Origin: Chelativorans sp. AA-79
GTDB lineage: Bacteria > Pseudomonadota > Alphaproteobacteria > Rhizobiales > Rhizobiaceae
Direction: 5' to 3'
Length of the DNA: 64,000 nt
NCBI RefSeq assembly: GCF_029457495.1
Contig: NZ_CP120361.1
Coordinates: 4,294,001 to 4,358,000 of the forward strand
The notes beneath the pieces are model-generated. The model was not told the origin of the DNA. It searched no databases and saw nothing but the letters and a program-made list of their open reading frames with translations. Positions 1 to 10,558 of this stretch are shown here, piece by piece (positions within the stretch are counted from its first letter, which is position 1; every line of letters begins with the position of its first letter). Both the position numbers and the translations under genes were made by a program.

Positions 1-592
1 CGCTGGTGCCAAAGCCCGGGCGAAGCGGGCTCTGAAGGCCATCAACGCCTCCGCCAGTCTCAATGAGGCTGACCAGCGTCTCACCGGCCGCCGCGGACCG
101 GCGGCGTTCATGGTGCAATCGGCGGAGGGGGAATTGCGCCGGTCTGATGCCGCACTCGACCACGCCGGCAATGAGGGAGTAAAGGAGCGTGTCGCATCCC
201 GCCTCCAGCGCATCGAGGCCCAGGCTGGTCGGCGGTTGGCGAAGGGCACGGGACTGCTGGCCACCATCGGGTCGACCGCTCCCTTCGTCGGCCTTTTTGG
301 CACGGTCTGGGGCATCATGAACGCGTTCATCGGCATCTCGGAGGCGCAGACCACCAATCTCGCGGTCGTCGCGCCGGGCATTGCCGAGGCTCTGCTCGCC
401 ACGGCCATCGGCCTTGTTGCCGCTATCCCCGCCGTTGTGATCTACAACGTCTTTGCCCGCGGCATCGCCGGATACCGGCAACTGCTGGCGGATGCGGCGG
501 CTGGCGTCGAGCGGCTAGTCAGTCTCGATCTCGATTTCCGCAAGGTGCCGGCCGGTGCCGGCCCGGCTCGCGCCGCGCTGGCTGCGGAGTGA
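1..592 (+). CDS. exbB: ExbB/TolQ/MotA-family proton channel, 5' end outside window
   Basis: The reading frame is open from base 2, so the gene starts before the window. The visible 196 residues contain the typical ExbB core: a first membrane segment ([20 protein letters not shown]), the [21 protein letters not shown] stretch, then a second hydrophobic segment. ExbB and ExbD form the inner-membrane proton channel that powers TonB and, through it, outer-membrane siderophore or haem receptors. exbD starts 6 bases downstream and tonB overlaps exbD, so this is one operon. A haem receptor at 29645-31816 is a possible client, but that link is inference. TolQ is excluded mainly by the tonB neighbour. 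Confidence 0.9.
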   Translation, partial: AGAKARAKRALKAINASASLNEADQRLTGRRGPAAFMVQSAEGELRRSDAALDHAGNEGVKERVASRLQRIEAQAGRRLAKGTGLLATIGSTAPFVGLFGTVWGIMNAFIGISEAQTTNLAVVAPGIAEALLATAIGLVAAIPAVVIYNVFARGIAGYRQLLADAAAGVERLVSLDLDFRKVPAGAGPARAALAAE

Positions 593-598
593 TGCGCC

Positions 599-1064
<466 letters not shown>

Positions 1065-1072
<8 letters not shown>

Positions 1073-1967
1073 TCGGAATGGGTTCGCAGGTCACGGTGCC
1101 CGTATCGCCCAACTCGCCCTATGGACCGGTGCAGGGATTGTCGTGCTGACCGCCCATGTCGGTGCTGCAGTGTGGTTTTTGCGCGAGCAGCCGGCCGTGT
1201 CCGCCGATGAGACGCCGCCACCAGCTATCATGATCGAGTTGGCCCCCGACCCGGAAGCCGTGGCGACGGAGGAAAACGAAATCGCTCCCGATCAGGAAGC
1301 CGTCGAGCAGAGCATCGCCCAACCGGACGAGATAACGGAGCCCGATGCTTCCGCTGATGTTCCTCCCGAAGATGCAAGCGAGCCTGAACCAGCTCCGGTG
1401 GAGAAAGAGTTTGCTGAGGAAGAACCGGTCACCGAGCCTGTCGATGAACCGATTGCGGCTCAAGTCGAGAATGTCGAGGTTCCGATCCCCACGCCCAGGC
1501 CGCAGCGGCCACAGCCGAAAAAGGAAGTCGCCACCAAGCCACCGAAAGAACCGGAGCCTGTCCGCAAATCACAGCGCCAACAGCTGGCAACCACCTCGAA
1601 AGCGGCAGTCCAGGCACAGGCGCGGGTGAAAGAATCGAACCGCACGGCTGCGCGTCAGACCTCGTCCGGCCTGTTTTCGTCTTCCATGACACCGGCCAAA
1701 TGGCAGTCTCGCCTCATGGCCCATCTGGAGAGGCGCAAGCGTTATCCATCAGGCGCCAGAAGGCGCGGCGAGCAAGGTGTTGCCTATGTCCGTTTCCGTA
1801 TCGACGGTTCCGGAAACGTGTTGTCTGTTTCGCTTGCCCGTTCCTCCGGCTTTACTGAGCTCGATCAGGCGGTTTTGTCGCTCGTCCGCCGAGCCTCTCC
1901 GGTGCCCGCGCCTCCGCCCGGTGTCAACAAGACAATCACCGCGCCGGTGCAATTCAGCATCCGCTAG
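1065..1967 (+). CDS. tonB: TonB energy transducer
   Basis: I start at the ATG at 1065, which overlaps the end of exbD. This gives 300 residues with one N-terminal membrane helix (about residues 15-35). A long acidic and Pro/Glu/Lys-rich periplasmic spacer follows (about 45-185). The C-terminal TonB domain (about 205-300) contains the RRKRYP motif and the sequence GVAYVRFRIDGSGNV. TonB spans the periplasm and transmits proton-motive force to TonB-dependent receptors. The spacer contains PIPTPRPQRPQPKKE, typical of the rigid TonB linker. An in-frame start at 1020 lies inside exbD and is less likely. Confidence 0.92.
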
Positions 1968-2041
1968 GACGGGAATGATCAGCTCCTGAAAGAGCGGCCG
2001 GAACATAAGTGAGGAGGAGAGGATTCGATAGGGAGGGCTGA

Positions 2042-2932
2042 TTGGACCTTCGCCATCTCCGCTACATCGTTGCCAGTGCCCGCAACGGAAGCTTCAGCGC
2101 GGCTGCGCATGAGCTCAATGTCCGACAACCGATCGTCAGCAGACGTATCAAGGAGGTCGAAGACGAACTTGGCGGTATCGCCCTGTTCGACCGTTCAACC
2201 TCGGGAGCACGGCTGACACCCACCGGTGAGGAATTTGTCACCGCGGCGCGTCGCATAATCGAAGATGTCGACCGCCTTGCCGAAAGGACAAAAGCAAGTG
2301 CCGCAGGCAAGGCGGGACGCCTTCTTGTGGGCTTCTACAAGTCGCTGTCGTCGGGGGGCTTCCGCGCTGCGTTGCGCGATTTCCGGGCGCAGTATCGCGA
2401 TATCGAGGTGGAACTGATAGAGGTTCCGTTCGTCGAACTGATTGCTGGTGTGCTTTCAGACAAGATCGACATTGCCATAATCCTGGGTGACACCGGCAAG
2501 TGCAATGTACTCAGTTCTGTCGCGCTCTGGGCGGAGCGTCTCGTGGTCGCCCTGCCGAAAGGTCACCCACTCACCGAGAAACCGATCATCTACTGGCCGG
2601 AACTAAAGGGGGAACGCTTCCTCATCAGTCATCATGACCCTGGGCCCGACATCCGACATATCCTGCTTCGCCATCTCGCCGCGCCGTCGGACCACCCTCA
2701 GATCATTACACGTCGTCTCAGCCGCGAGAGCATCCTGAGCGAGGTAGCGGACGGCCAGGGCATTGCGCTGCAATGCGAATCAGCTGTCGGCCTGTCGGGT
2801 CTCGGCGTGGTCTTCCGCCCGGTTCATGACGGTAACGGTGCAACGCGACTCGGCTATATCGCCTGCTGGAAACCGGGCAACGTCAATCCCGCCAGAGAGC
2901 ACTTTATCGAAGCCCTGAAACCGCGAAGCTGA
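2042..2932 (+). CDS. LysR-family transcriptional regulator (TraR-like of trb elements)
   Basis: 296 residues with a TTG start preceded by a GGGAGGG ribosome site. The N-terminal winged helix (residues 1-60, DLRHLRYIVASARNGSFSAA) is classical LysR, followed by a two-lobed effector domain. The start DLRHLRYIV and the SRRIKEVEDELG recognition region match the aromatic-responsive LysR subgroup. In Tn4371-like conjugative elements a LysR gene sits just before traG-trbB. Here it is directly before trbB with a 203-bp gap and no traG. It is likely to control the trb operon (inference). The ligand is unknown. Confidence 0.85.
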   Translation: MDLRHLRYIVASARNGSFSAAAHELNVRQPIVSRRIKEVEDELGGIALFDRSTSGARLTPTGEEFVTAARRIIEDVDRLAERTKASAAGKAGRLLVGFYKSLSSGGFRAALRDFRAQYRDIEVELIEVPFVELIAGVLSDKIDIAIILGDTGKCNVLSSVALWAERLVVALPKGHPLTEKPIIYWPELKGERFLISHHDPGPDIRHILLRHLAAPSDHPQIITRRLSRESILSEVADGQGIALQCESAVGLSGLGVVFRPVHDGNGATRLGYIACWKPGNVNPAREHFIEALKPRS

Positions 2933-3135
2933 TTCACCTCCGGTAGCAATTCGCGATGGTATTCTGGCTAGGCGCGCGCCGCAAATCGCGCCGAATGTTT
3001 CCTGTATTTTTTCGATCCGCTACGACCGGCTGCGAAACGCCGAAGAATAGTGTTGCAGCGGCGCAATTTGTGCCTTTCTTGATTGTCCCCGTCGCCATCC
3101 GCCCGTGATCGCGGAAGGCCGAAAACGGGGATGAC

Positions 3136-4140
3136 ATGCCGGCAGATCATCAAAACCACGAGAGACTTTCACGCGGGGCGCGCATGCTGCGCACTGCGCT
3201 CGGCCCCGCGATCGTCGGCTATCTCGAAGACCCTTCGATCGTCGAGGTGATGCTGAACCCGGACGGGCGCCTCTGGGTCGATCGGCTCAAGGAAGGTCTG
3301 ACCGATACCGGCGAAATGCTTCTGCCGTCCGATGGCGAGCGCATCGTGCGCCTAGTTGCACATCATGTCGGCGCGGAAGTTCATCCTGGTTCCCCACGCG
3401 TCTCGGCCGAACTGCCGGAGACCGGCGAGCGTTTCGAGGGCCTGCTGCCGCCTGTTGTCTCTGCACCCGCCTTCGCTATCCGCAAGCCGGCCGTCGCTGT
3501 GTTCACGCTCGCCGATTACGTCACGGCCGGCATCATGACCGCCTCACAGGCCGACGTTTTGCGTCTGGCGATCGAGAAGCGGAAGAACATCCTGGTCGCC
3601 GGCGGCACGTCTACCGGCAAGACCACGCTCACCAACGCGCTGCTGGCCGAGGTCGCAAAAACCCTGGATCGCATCGTGCTGATCGAGGACACGCGCGAGC
3701 TGCAATGCGCCGCGCCCAATCTCGTCGCGTTGCGCACCAAGGATGGCGTCGCCTCGCTTTCGGACCTCGTGAAGTCGTCGCTGCGCCTTCGGCCCGACCG
3801 CATTCCGGTCGGCGAGGTGCGCGGCAGCGAAGCGCTGGACCTCTTGAAGGCATGGGGCACCGGCCACCCCGGCGGCATCGGCACCATTCATGCCAATACG
3901 GCAATCGGCGCGCTGCGCCGGCTCGAGCAGCTCGTGCAGGAGGCTGTCATCACGGTCCCGCGCGCGCTCATCGCAGAAACCATCGACCTCATCGCCGTTC
4001 TTTCCGGCCGTGGCTCCGCAAGACGTTTGGTCGGGATCGCCCTGGTGGAGGGGCTCGATCCCGCGACCGGCGACTACCGTACCCTCAACGCACAGATCGA
4101 ACCCGATCCGCAAAGTCTTTCGAAAGGAGAAGACCTGTGA
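3136..4140 (+). CDS. trbB: Conjugal transfer ATPase TrbB (VirB11 family)
   Basis: 334 residues, the usual length. Walker A is GGTSTGKTT at about residues 155-163, a slight variant of GGTGSGKTT. A following [11 protein letters not shown]sp box, and [12 protein letters not shown] with [12 protein letters not shown], are the VirB11-type His and Walker B boxes. The hexameric ATPase energises assembly of the type IV mating pore. It is the first gene of an eleven-gene operon in which most genes overlap or abut. Its stop overlaps the GTG start of trbC. Confidence 0.95.
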   Translation: MPADHQNHERLSRGARMLRTALGPAIVGYLEDPSIVEVMLNPDGRLWVDRLKEGLTDTGEMLLPSDGERIVRLVAHHVGAEVHPGSPRVSAELPETGERFEGLLPPVVSAPAFAIRKPAVAVFTLADYVTAGIMTASQADVLRLAIEKRKNILVAGGTSTGKTTLTNALLAEVAKTLDRIVLIEDTRELQCAAPNLVALRTKDGVASLSDLVKSSLRLRPDRIPVGEVRGSEALDLLKAWGTGHPGGIGTIHANTAIGALRRLEQLVQEAVITVPRALIAETIDLIAVLSGRGSARRLVGIALVEGLDPATGDYRTLNAQIEPDPQSLSKGEDL

Positions 4141-4472
4141 TCCTGCCCCTCCTTACCCGTGCTCACCAGCGATTTGCCCACGGCACCATGCTCGCGTCCG
4201 CCGTCATACTGACGGCCGTGCCCGCCCGTGCCGCCGGTTCCTCTATGCCGTGGGAGGAGCCGCTTCAGCAGATCCTCGAATCCATCGAGGGACCGGTCGC
4301 CAAGATCGTCGCGGTGATCATCATCATCGTCACCGGCCTGACGCTGGCCTTCGGTGATACCGGCGGCGGCTTCCGCAAGCTGATCCAGATCGTCTTCGGC
4401 CTGTCGATCGCTTTTGCCGCCAGCTCCTTCTTCCTGTCCTTCTTCTCGTTTGGCGGCGGAGCGCTGGTCTAA
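4137..4472 (+). CDS. trbC: Conjugal transfer pilin TrbC (VirB2 family)
   Basis: 111 residues starting at the GTG that overlaps the trbB stop (GTGA). It has an N-terminal signal-like segment ending near VPARAAG and two hydrophobic helices (IVAVIIIIVTGLTLAF and IVFGLSIAFAASSFFLSFF). This is the typical VirB2/TrbC prepilin layout. After processing it would form the mating pilus. The gene lies between trbB and trbD with stop/start overlaps, and its small size and two helices fit the family. Confidence 0.9.
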   Translation: MILPLLTRAHQRFAHGTMLASAVILTAVPARAAGSSMPWEEPLQQILESIEGPVAKIVAVIIIIVTGLTLAFGDTGGGFRKLIQIVFGLSIAFAASSFFLSFFSFGGGALV

Positions 4473-4753
4473 TGACGGGGTCCCCGCTCGATTCCGAGGA
4501 AGTCCGCGGTTTCTTCGCACCGGTGCATCGCGCGCTGACCGAGCCGATTCTGCTCGGCGGTGCACCACGTTCGGTCGCCATTCTCAACGGCACGCTGGCC
4601 GGCGCCGTCGGGCTCGGCCTGCGGCTGTGGATCGCCGGGCTGGTCATCTGGGCCGTCGGTCACTTCGCGTCCGTCTGGGCGGCGAAGCGCGACGCGCAGT
4701 TCGTCGACGTCGGCCGGCGGCACCTGCGCTACCCCTCGCACATGGGCGTGTGA
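4472..4753 (+). CDS. trbD: Conjugal transfer protein TrbD (VirB3 family)
   Basis: 93 residues, start overlapping the trbC stop. A short cytoplasmic N-terminus with PVHRALTEPILLGGAPR, a signature of TrbD, is followed by one or two hydrophobic helices. The inner-membrane protein works with the TrbE ATPase in pilus assembly. Position between trbC and trbE is canonical. Confidence 0.9.
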   Translation: MTGSPLDSEEVRGFFAPVHRALTEPILLGGAPRSVAILNGTLAGAVGLGLRLWIAGLVIWAVGHFASVWAAKRDAQFVDVGRRHLRYPSHMGV

Positions 4754-4760
4754 GGTCGCC

Positions 4761-7310
4761 ATGATGAACCTCTCCGAATATCGCAAGCGCTCCGCCAGCC
4801 TCGCCGACTTCCTGCCCTGGGCGGCGCTCGTCGCGCCGGGCATCGTCTTGAACAAGGACGGCTCCTTCCAGCGCACCGCGCGCTTTCGCGGCCCCGACCT
4901 CGACAGCGCTACATCGGCCGAACTGATCGGCACGACAGCGCGGCTCAACAATGCGCTGCGCCGCCTCGGCTCCGGCTGGGCGATCTTCGTCGAGGCACAG
5001 CGCAATCCGGCGACGGACTATCCGGAAAGCCTGTTTCCGGATTCCGCCGCCGCGCTCGTCGACGTGGAACGTCGCGAGCAGTTCGAGGATAGCGGTGTGC
5101 TCTTTGAAAGCAGCTATTTCCTCACCTTCGTCTGGTTGCCGCCGGCCGAGGAAGCCTCGCGCATGGAAAGCTGGCTCTACGAGGGACGCGAGAAGAGCGG
5201 CGTCGATCCATGGGAACTGCTGAAGGGTTTTGTCGACCGCACCGACCGTGTCCTCAACCTCATCGAAGGTTTTGTCCCGGAAGCCGACTGGCTCGACGAT
5301 GCCGAGACGCTGACCTATCTGCACTCGACCATATCGGTATCCCGCCATCGCGTCCGCGTGCCCGAGACGCCGATGCATCTCGACGCGCTGCTCGCCGATC
5401 AGCCGCTCGCCGGCGGGCTGGAGCCGCGTCTCGGCGATTTCCATCTGCGCACGTTGACCGTCATTGGATTCCCGACCACGACGTTTCCCGGAATTCTCGA
5501 CGACCTCAACCGGCTCGCCTTCCTCTATCGCTGGTCGACGCGAGCGATCATGCTCGACAAGACGGACGCCACCCGGCTAGTGACGAAGATCCGGCGGCAA
5601 TGGTTTGCCAAGAGGAAGTCGGTCGCCGCCATCATCAAGGAGGTGATGACCAACGAGCAGTCGGTGCTCGTCGATTCCGATGCCGCCAACAAGGCCGCCG
5701 ACGCCGATGCCGCGCTTCAGGATCTCGGCTCCGATCAGGTCGGCGAAGCCCATGTCACCGCGACCGTGACGGTCTGGGATGCCGACCCTTCCATCGCCGA
5801 CGAGAAGCTGCGCCTGGTCGAGAAGGTCATCCAGAGCCGAGATTTCACCTGCATTGCGGAGGGCGTCAACGCGATCGAAGCCTGGCTCGGAAGCATTCCG
5901 GGACAGGTCTATGCCAATGTCCGCCAGCCGCCGATCTCGACCCTGAACCTCGCCCACATGATCCCGCTCTCGGCGGTCTGGGCCGGACCGGCAAGGGACG
6001 AGCATCTCGATGCGCCGCCGCTGTTCTATGCCAGGACCGAAGGCGCGACACCATTCCGCTTCGCGCTCCATGTCGGCGATGTCGGCCATCTGATGGTGGT
6101 TGGTCCGACCGGCGCCGGCAAGTCGGTGCTGCTGGCGCTGATGGCGTTGCAGTTCCGGCGCTACGAGAACGCCCAGGTCTTCGTTTTCGATTTCGGCGGC
6201 TCGATCCGCACCGCCACGCTGGCGATGAACGGCGACTGGCAGGATCTCGGCGGCGCGCTCACCGACGATGCGGTTTCCAGCTCCGTCTTGCTCCAGCCGC
6301 TCGCCGGCATCCACCACACGCCGGAACGGGCATGGGCCGCCGACTGGCTGGTCGACATTCTGCGACGCGAAGGCGTCGAGATCACGCCGGAGGTCAAGGA
6401 GCATCTCTGGTCGGCGCTGACCTCGCTTAGCACCGCGCCGGTCGAGGAGCGCACCATCACCGGCCTGACGGTGCTGTTGCAATCCTCCGCCTTGAAGCAA
6501 GCCCTTCGTCCTTACTGCGTCGGCGGCGCACATGGACGGCTGCTCGATGCCGAGACCGAGCGTCTCGGCGAGGCGTCCGTCCAGGCGTTCGAGACCGAAG
6601 GGCTGGTCGGCACAGGCGCGGCGTCGGCCGTGCTCTCCTATCTCTTCCACCGCATCGAAGCGCGTTTCGATGGACGTCCCACGCTGCTCGTCATCGACGA
6701 GGGCTGGCGCGCGCTCGACGATGGTGGCTTTGCGGAAAAGATCAAGGAATGGCTGAAGACGCTGCGCAAGAAGAATGTCAGCGTCGTCTTCTCCTCCCAG
6801 TCACTCGCCGACATCGAAGCCTCGCCCATCGCGCCGGTGCTGGTCGAAAGCTGCCCGACCCGTATCTTCCTTGCGAATGAGCGCGCGATCGAGCCGCAGA
6901 TCGCCACCGTCTATCGCCAGTTCGGCCTCAACGACCGGCAGATCGAGATCATCGCGCGGGCGACGCCCAAGCGCGACTATTATTACCAGTCGCGGCGCGG
7001 CAACCGCCTGTTCGAACTCGGCCTTGGGTCCATTGCGCTCATCCTGTGCGGCGCGTCCGACAAGGCCGCGCACGCGCTGATCGACGAATTGCTGCGCGAC
7101 GGCGCGCGGCCCTATTTCCTCGAAGCGTGGCTCGAAGCCAATGGGCTTCGCTGGGCTGCCGATCTCATTCCCGACCTCACCAATGTCATCGACCGGTCTG
7201 CGCAGCCGGGCCCACCCGCGGCGTCCGGAGAAACTGGCCCTGCGTCGACGAAGACCGGAGCCGGCACCGATCCCGAAACCGCCGACCCGTCATCCGAAGA
7301 GGAGATTTGA
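4761..7310 (+). CDS. trbE: Conjugal transfer ATPase TrbE (VirB4 family)
   Basis: I start at the ATG at 4761 (MMNLSEYRKR), 7 bases after trbD, giving 849 residues. An upstream in-frame ATG at 4560 lies inside trbD and is rejected. Walker A is GPTGAGKS near residue 448 and Walker B is LLVIDEGWRAL near residue 643. TrbE is the largest ATPase of the type IV secretion channel and is membrane associated. The C-terminal tail beyond about residue 810 is Pro/Gly/Thr-rich and probably disordered. Confidence 0.95.
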   Translation: MMNLSEYRKRSASLADFLPWAALVAPGIVLNKDGSFQRTARFRGPDLDSATSAELIGTTARLNNALRRLGSGWAIFVEAQRNPATDYPESLFPDSAAALVDVERREQFEDSGVLFESSYFLTFVWLPPAEEASRMESWLYEGREKSGVDPWELLKGFVDRTDRVLNLIEGFVPEADWLDDAETLTYLHSTISVSRHRVRVPETPMHLDALLADQPLAGGLEPRLGDFHLRTLTVIGFPTTTFPGILDDLNRLAFLYRWSTRAIMLDKTDATRLVTKIRRQWFAKRKSVAAIIKEVMTNEQSVLVDSDAANKAADADAALQDLGSDQVGEAHVTATVTVWDADPSIADEKLRLVEKVIQSRDFTCIAEGVNAIEAWLGSIPGQVYANVRQPPISTLNLAHMIPLSAVWAGPARDEHLDAPPLFYARTEGATPFRFALHVGDVGHLMVVGPTGAGKSVLLALMALQFRRYENAQVFVFDFGGSIRTATLAMNGDWQDLGGALTDDAVSSSVLLQPLAGIHHTPERAWAADWLVDILRREGVEITPEVKEHLWSALTSLSTAPVEERTITGLTVLLQSSALKQALRPYCVGGAHGRLLDAETERLGEASVQAFETEGLVGTGAASAVLSYLFHRIEARFDGRPTLLVIDEGWRALDDGGFAEKIKEWLKTLRKKNVSVVFSSQSLADIEASPIAPVLVESCPTRIFLANERAIEPQIATVYRQFGLNDRQIEIIARATPKRDYYYQSRRGNRLFELGLGSIALILCGASDKAAHALIDELLRDGARPYFLEAWLEANGLRWAADLIPDLTNVIDRSAQPGPPAASGETGPASTKTGAGTDPETADPSSEEEI

Positions 7311-7313
7311 TCC

Positions 7314-8063
7314 ATGACCTGCACGTCCCGACATCACCGCCTGCGCCGCATGGTCGTCGCCAGCACCACTGCGATCGGCATCGCGCTGGCCTCACCGCCG
7401 GCTTCGGCACTGATCGTGTTCGATCCGTCCAACTACGCGGAAAACGTCCTGACCGCCGCACGCTCGCTGGAGCAGATCAACAACCAGATTGCCTCGCTTC
7501 AGAACGAGGCGCAGATGCTGATCAACCAAGCGAAGAATCTCACCAGCCTGCCGACCTCGATACTGTCCGAGATTGAGGGCAATTTCTCCGAGATGAAGGC
7601 GTTGCTCGGGGAAGCCGAGAAGCTTGCCTACAGCGTGCAGGATATCGAGAGCCAGTTCGCCTCGACTTATCGCGATTTCGCCGCCGATAAGTCCGGCGAG
7701 CAACTCGTCGCCTCGGCGCGCGAACGCTGGCAGCAATCGGTCTCCGCCTTCGAGCATTCCCTGAAAGCAGGCGCCGTTGCCGTCGAAAATATCGAGGGCA
7801 CGCGCTCGCAGTCAAGCTCGCTGGTCGATGCCAGCCAGTCGGCCGTCGGCGTGCTTCAGGCAACGCAGGCCGGCAACCAGTTGCTCGCCGTGCAGGCCGC
7901 ACAGGTCGCGGACCTGACCGCCATGCTGGCGGCTCAAGGGAGGGCCGCGGCACTCGAACAGGCGCGACAGGCCGCTGCGCAGGAGCAGGCCCGCGAGCAG
8001 TTCAGCCGTTTCATGAATGGCCGCCGATACAGCCCGTCCGCCGTGCGCATGTTCCACGATTGA
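7314..8063 (+). CDS. trbJ: Conjugal transfer protein TrbJ (VirB5-like)
   Basis: 249 residues with a signal peptide (residues 1-31, cleavage near ASA) and the family motif IVFDPSNYAENVLTAARSLE right after it. A long helical, probably coiled-coil, region rich in Gln, Glu and Ala makes up the rest. TrbJ is a periplasmic or pilus-tip component of the mating pore. It starts 3 bases after trbE. Confidence 0.92.
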   Translation: MTCTSRHHRLRRMVVASTTAIGIALASPPASALIVFDPSNYAENVLTAARSLEQINNQIASLQNEAQMLINQAKNLTSLPTSILSEIEGNFSEMKALLGEAEKLAYSVQDIESQFASTYRDFAADKSGEQLVASARERWQQSVSAFEHSLKAGAVAVENIEGTRSQSSSLVDASQSAVGVLQATQAGNQLLAVQAAQVADLTAMLAAQGRAAALEQARQAAAQEQAREQFSRFMNGRRYSPSAVRMFHD

Positions 8064-8076
8064 GGAGCCTGCCGCC

Positions 8077-8508
8077 ATGGACCTGAAGATCGCCGCCCGG
8101 ATGATCGCCGTTCTCGCCATCGGCAGCGCCATGATTGCTGCCGTCATGGTGCTGCGCAGGGACGGCGCGGAGGACGCCCCCGCCCTTCGCCTCCGCCATC
8201 CGGGCGGCGAGCCCGCGCGGTCCGAACTGCTGCGTTGCCGCGATCTCGGCATGGCGGCCGCCGACGATCCAGCCTGCCTGAAAGCCTGGGCCAAGAACCG
8301 CCGCCGCTTCTTCCAGAGAGACGAGCCGCAGCGTCCGGCCGAGCCGAAGCCGGAACGCTTTGGCGCCATACCGCCTCCGGCCGAAAGCACGTTCCCCGAA
8401 CTGCTCCCAATCGCTCCGGACGATGCACCCAGACCCGGCATGGGAGAAGTCACCGGCAACACGGCCGGCGACGAGAAACCCGAAATCAGCGTGGAGCCAC
8501 GGCCGTGA
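8077..8508 (+). CDS. trbK: Putative entry-exclusion protein, TrbK-alt type
   Basis: I start at the ATG at 8077, 13 bases after trbJ, giving 143 residues. An N-terminal membrane anchor (about residues 7-26) is followed by SELLRCRDLGMAAADDPACLKAWAKNRRRFF, in shorter form RCRD...CLKAWA...RRRFF. This two-Cys motif is shared by the TrbK-alt proteins found between trbJ and trbL in Rhizobiales elements. The tail is Pro/Glu-rich. Entry exclusion (blocking uptake of a second copy of the element) is the family assignment; nothing here proves it. Confidence 0.75.
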   Translation: MDLKIAARMIAVLAIGSAMIAAVMVLRRDGAEDAPALRLRHPGGEPARSELLRCRDLGMAAADDPACLKAWAKNRRRFFQRDEPQRPAEPKPERFGAIPPPAESTFPELLPIAPDDAPRPGMGEVTGNTAGDEKPEISVEPRP

Positions 8509-9872
8509 ACGATGTCGGCGTCATCGACCGTTTCCTGGAAACGTTTACCGCCTATATCGATTCCGGCTTCGGCCTGCTCGGCGGGGAAATCGCCTTCCTC
8601 ACCTCCACGTTGATCGTCATCGACATCACGCTGGCCGGCCTGTTCTGGGCCTGGGGCGCGGACGAGGACGTGCTGCAGCGCCTTGTGAAGAAGACGCTCT
8701 ATATCGGCTTCTTCGCCTTCATCATCGGCAACTTCAATTCGCTCGCAGCCATCGTCTTCGAGAGCTTTTCCGGTCTCGGCCTGAAGGCGGGCGGCTCCGC
8801 GCTGTCCGGTTCCGAGCTTCTCCAGCCTGGTCGCGTCGCACAGGTCGGCCTCGACGCCGCCGATCCTATCCTAGAGGCGGCCGGCGAACTGATGGGCTAT
8901 CTCTCCTTCTTCGAGAACTTCGCGCAGATCATGGTGCTCATGATCGCCTGGGCGATCGTGCTGATCGCCTTCTTCCTTCTGGCGGTACAGATTTTCGTCA
9001 CACTCATCGAGTTCAAGCTGACGACGCTCGCCGGCTTCGTGCTGATCCCCTTCGCGCTATTCGGCAAGACGGCCTTCCTCGCCGAGAAGGTGCTCGGCAA
9101 CATCGTCGCCTCCGGCATCAAGATCCTGGTGCTCGCCGTCATCGTCGGCATCGGCTCCGGACTGTTCGACGAGTTCACCACCGGCATCGCCGAACAACCG
9201 ACCATCACCGATGCGCTGTCCATGGTGCTGGGCGCGCTCTGCCTGCTCGGCCTCGGCATCTTCGGCCCCGGCATCGCCACCGGCCTCGTCTCCGGCGCGC
9301 CCCAGCTTGGCGCGGGGGCGGCGGCCGGCACCGGCCTGGCTGCCGCGGGTATGGGTGCTGCCGGCTATATGGGGGCGCGTGCCGGATTGAGCGGCGGTGC
9401 TGCCGCGATCGGCGCCGGCGGGCGCATGGGTGCCGCTGCCGCCCGTGGTGGCGCGCATCTGGCCGGCAGCGCCTCCACCGCCTATGGCCTTGCCGCCTCG
9501 ACCTCCGGTCAGTCCGGAACGGGGGCCGTGGCTGCCGGCATGAGCGGCGTTGCCAAGGCCGGCGCGAGTGCTGCCGTGCAGCCGGTGAAGGACGCCATGT
9601 CGCGCGCCGCCCAATCCTTGTCCTCCAGCCAATCGGCGGGCCGCGCGGCAGCATGGAGCGTCACCGGCGGACAGTCACCCGTCGCCGGCATGGCGGATAC
9701 CGCCGCTGGCGCGTCTCCTTCAGCCGCTTCTTCTCCGCCAGCCTGGGCCACGCGCATGAAGCGCGGCCAGTCCGTGAGCCACGGTGCAACCGCCGCAGCC
9801 CACGCCGTCCGCTCCGGCGATTCCGGCGGCGGCTCCATGTCCGTTTCCCTCGATCAGGATGACCGCAGATGA
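8505..9872 (+). CDS. trbL: Conjugal transfer polytopic membrane protein TrbL (VirB6 family)
   Basis: The GTG at 8505 overlaps the end of trbK and gives 455 residues. Five to six hydrophobic helices fill the first 290 residues. The C-terminal 160 residues are a Gly/Ala/Ser-rich low-complexity tail, as usual for TrbL. The protein forms part of the inner-membrane channel. Its end overlaps the trbF start. Confidence 0.92.
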   Translation: MNDVGVIDRFLETFTAYIDSGFGLLGGEIAFLTSTLIVIDITLAGLFWAWGADEDVLQRLVKKTLYIGFFAFIIGNFNSLAAIVFESFSGLGLKAGGSALSGSELLQPGRVAQVGLDAADPILEAAGELMGYLSFFENFAQIMVLMIAWAIVLIAFFLLAVQIFVTLIEFKLTTLAGFVLIPFALFGKTAFLAEKVLGNIVASGIKILVLAVIVGIGSGLFDEFTTGIAEQPTITDALSMVLGALCLLGLGIFGPGIATGLVSGAPQLGAGAAAGTGLAAAGMGAAGYMGARAGLSGGAAAIGAGGRMGAAAARGGAHLAGSASTAYGLAASTSGQSGTGAVAAGMSGVAKAGASAAVQPVKDAMSRAAQSLSSSQSAGRAAAWSVTGGQSPVAGMADTAAGASPSAASSPPAWATRMKRGQSVSHGATAAAHAVRSGDSGGGSMSVSLDQDDRR

Positions 9873-10558
9873 ACCTCTTCAAAAGACCTTCAGTGCGCTA
9901 TGCGCGCACGCCCGAACCGGAAACTCCATACCAGCGCGCCGCACAGGCCTGGGACGAGCGCATCGGCTCGGCCCGCGTGCAGGCGAAAAACTGGCGGCTG
10001 ATGGCCTTCGGCTCGCTGATACTGGCAGGCGGATTCGCCACGGCACTGGTCTGGCAGTCGACGCGCGGCACCGTCGTGCCCTGGGTGGTACAGGTCGACA
10101 AGTTCGGCGAGGCACAGGCTGTCGCCTCGGCCGTCGCCGACTATCGGCCCACCGATCCGCAGATCGCATGGCATCTGGCGCGTTTCATCGAGCAGGTGAG
10201 AAGCATTCCGGCTGACCCGATCATCGTGCGGCAGAACTGGCTGCGCGCCTATGAATACACCACCGATCGCGGCGCAATCGCGCTCAACGATTACGCCCGT
10301 TCGAACGACCCGTTCACCAGGGTCGGCCGGCAGCAGATCGCCGTCGAGATCTCAAGCGTGATCCGCGCTTCGCCAGACTCGTTCCGCATCGCCTGGACAG
10401 AGCGTCGTTACGAGAATGGCCAGATCGCCGGCACCGAGCGCTGGACCGCCATCCTCACCGTTGTGATCCAGCAGCCGCGCACGGCCGACAAGCTGAAGGC
10501 AAACCCGCTCGGCGTCTACGTCAACGCAATCAACTGGTCGAAGGAGATGGGGTCATGA
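9869..10558 (+). CDS. trbF: Conjugal transfer protein TrbF (VirB8 family)
   Basis: 229 residues. The N-terminal sequence FKRPSVRYARTPEPETPYQR is the TrbF signature, followed by one membrane helix (about residues 44-66). A periplasmic VirB8-like domain follows. The protein bridges inner-membrane and core components of the secretion channel. Start and stop overlap trbL and trbG by 4 bases. Confidence 0.94.
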   Translation: MNLFKRPSVRYARTPEPETPYQRAAQAWDERIGSARVQAKNWRLMAFGSLILAGGFATALVWQSTRGTVVPWVVQVDKFGEAQAVASAVADYRPTDPQIAWHLARFIEQVRSIPADPIIVRQNWLRAYEYTTDRGAIALNDYARSNDPFTRVGRQQIAVEISSVIRASPDSFRIAWTERRYENGQIAGTERWTAILTVVIQQPRTADKLKANPLGVYVNAINWSKEMGS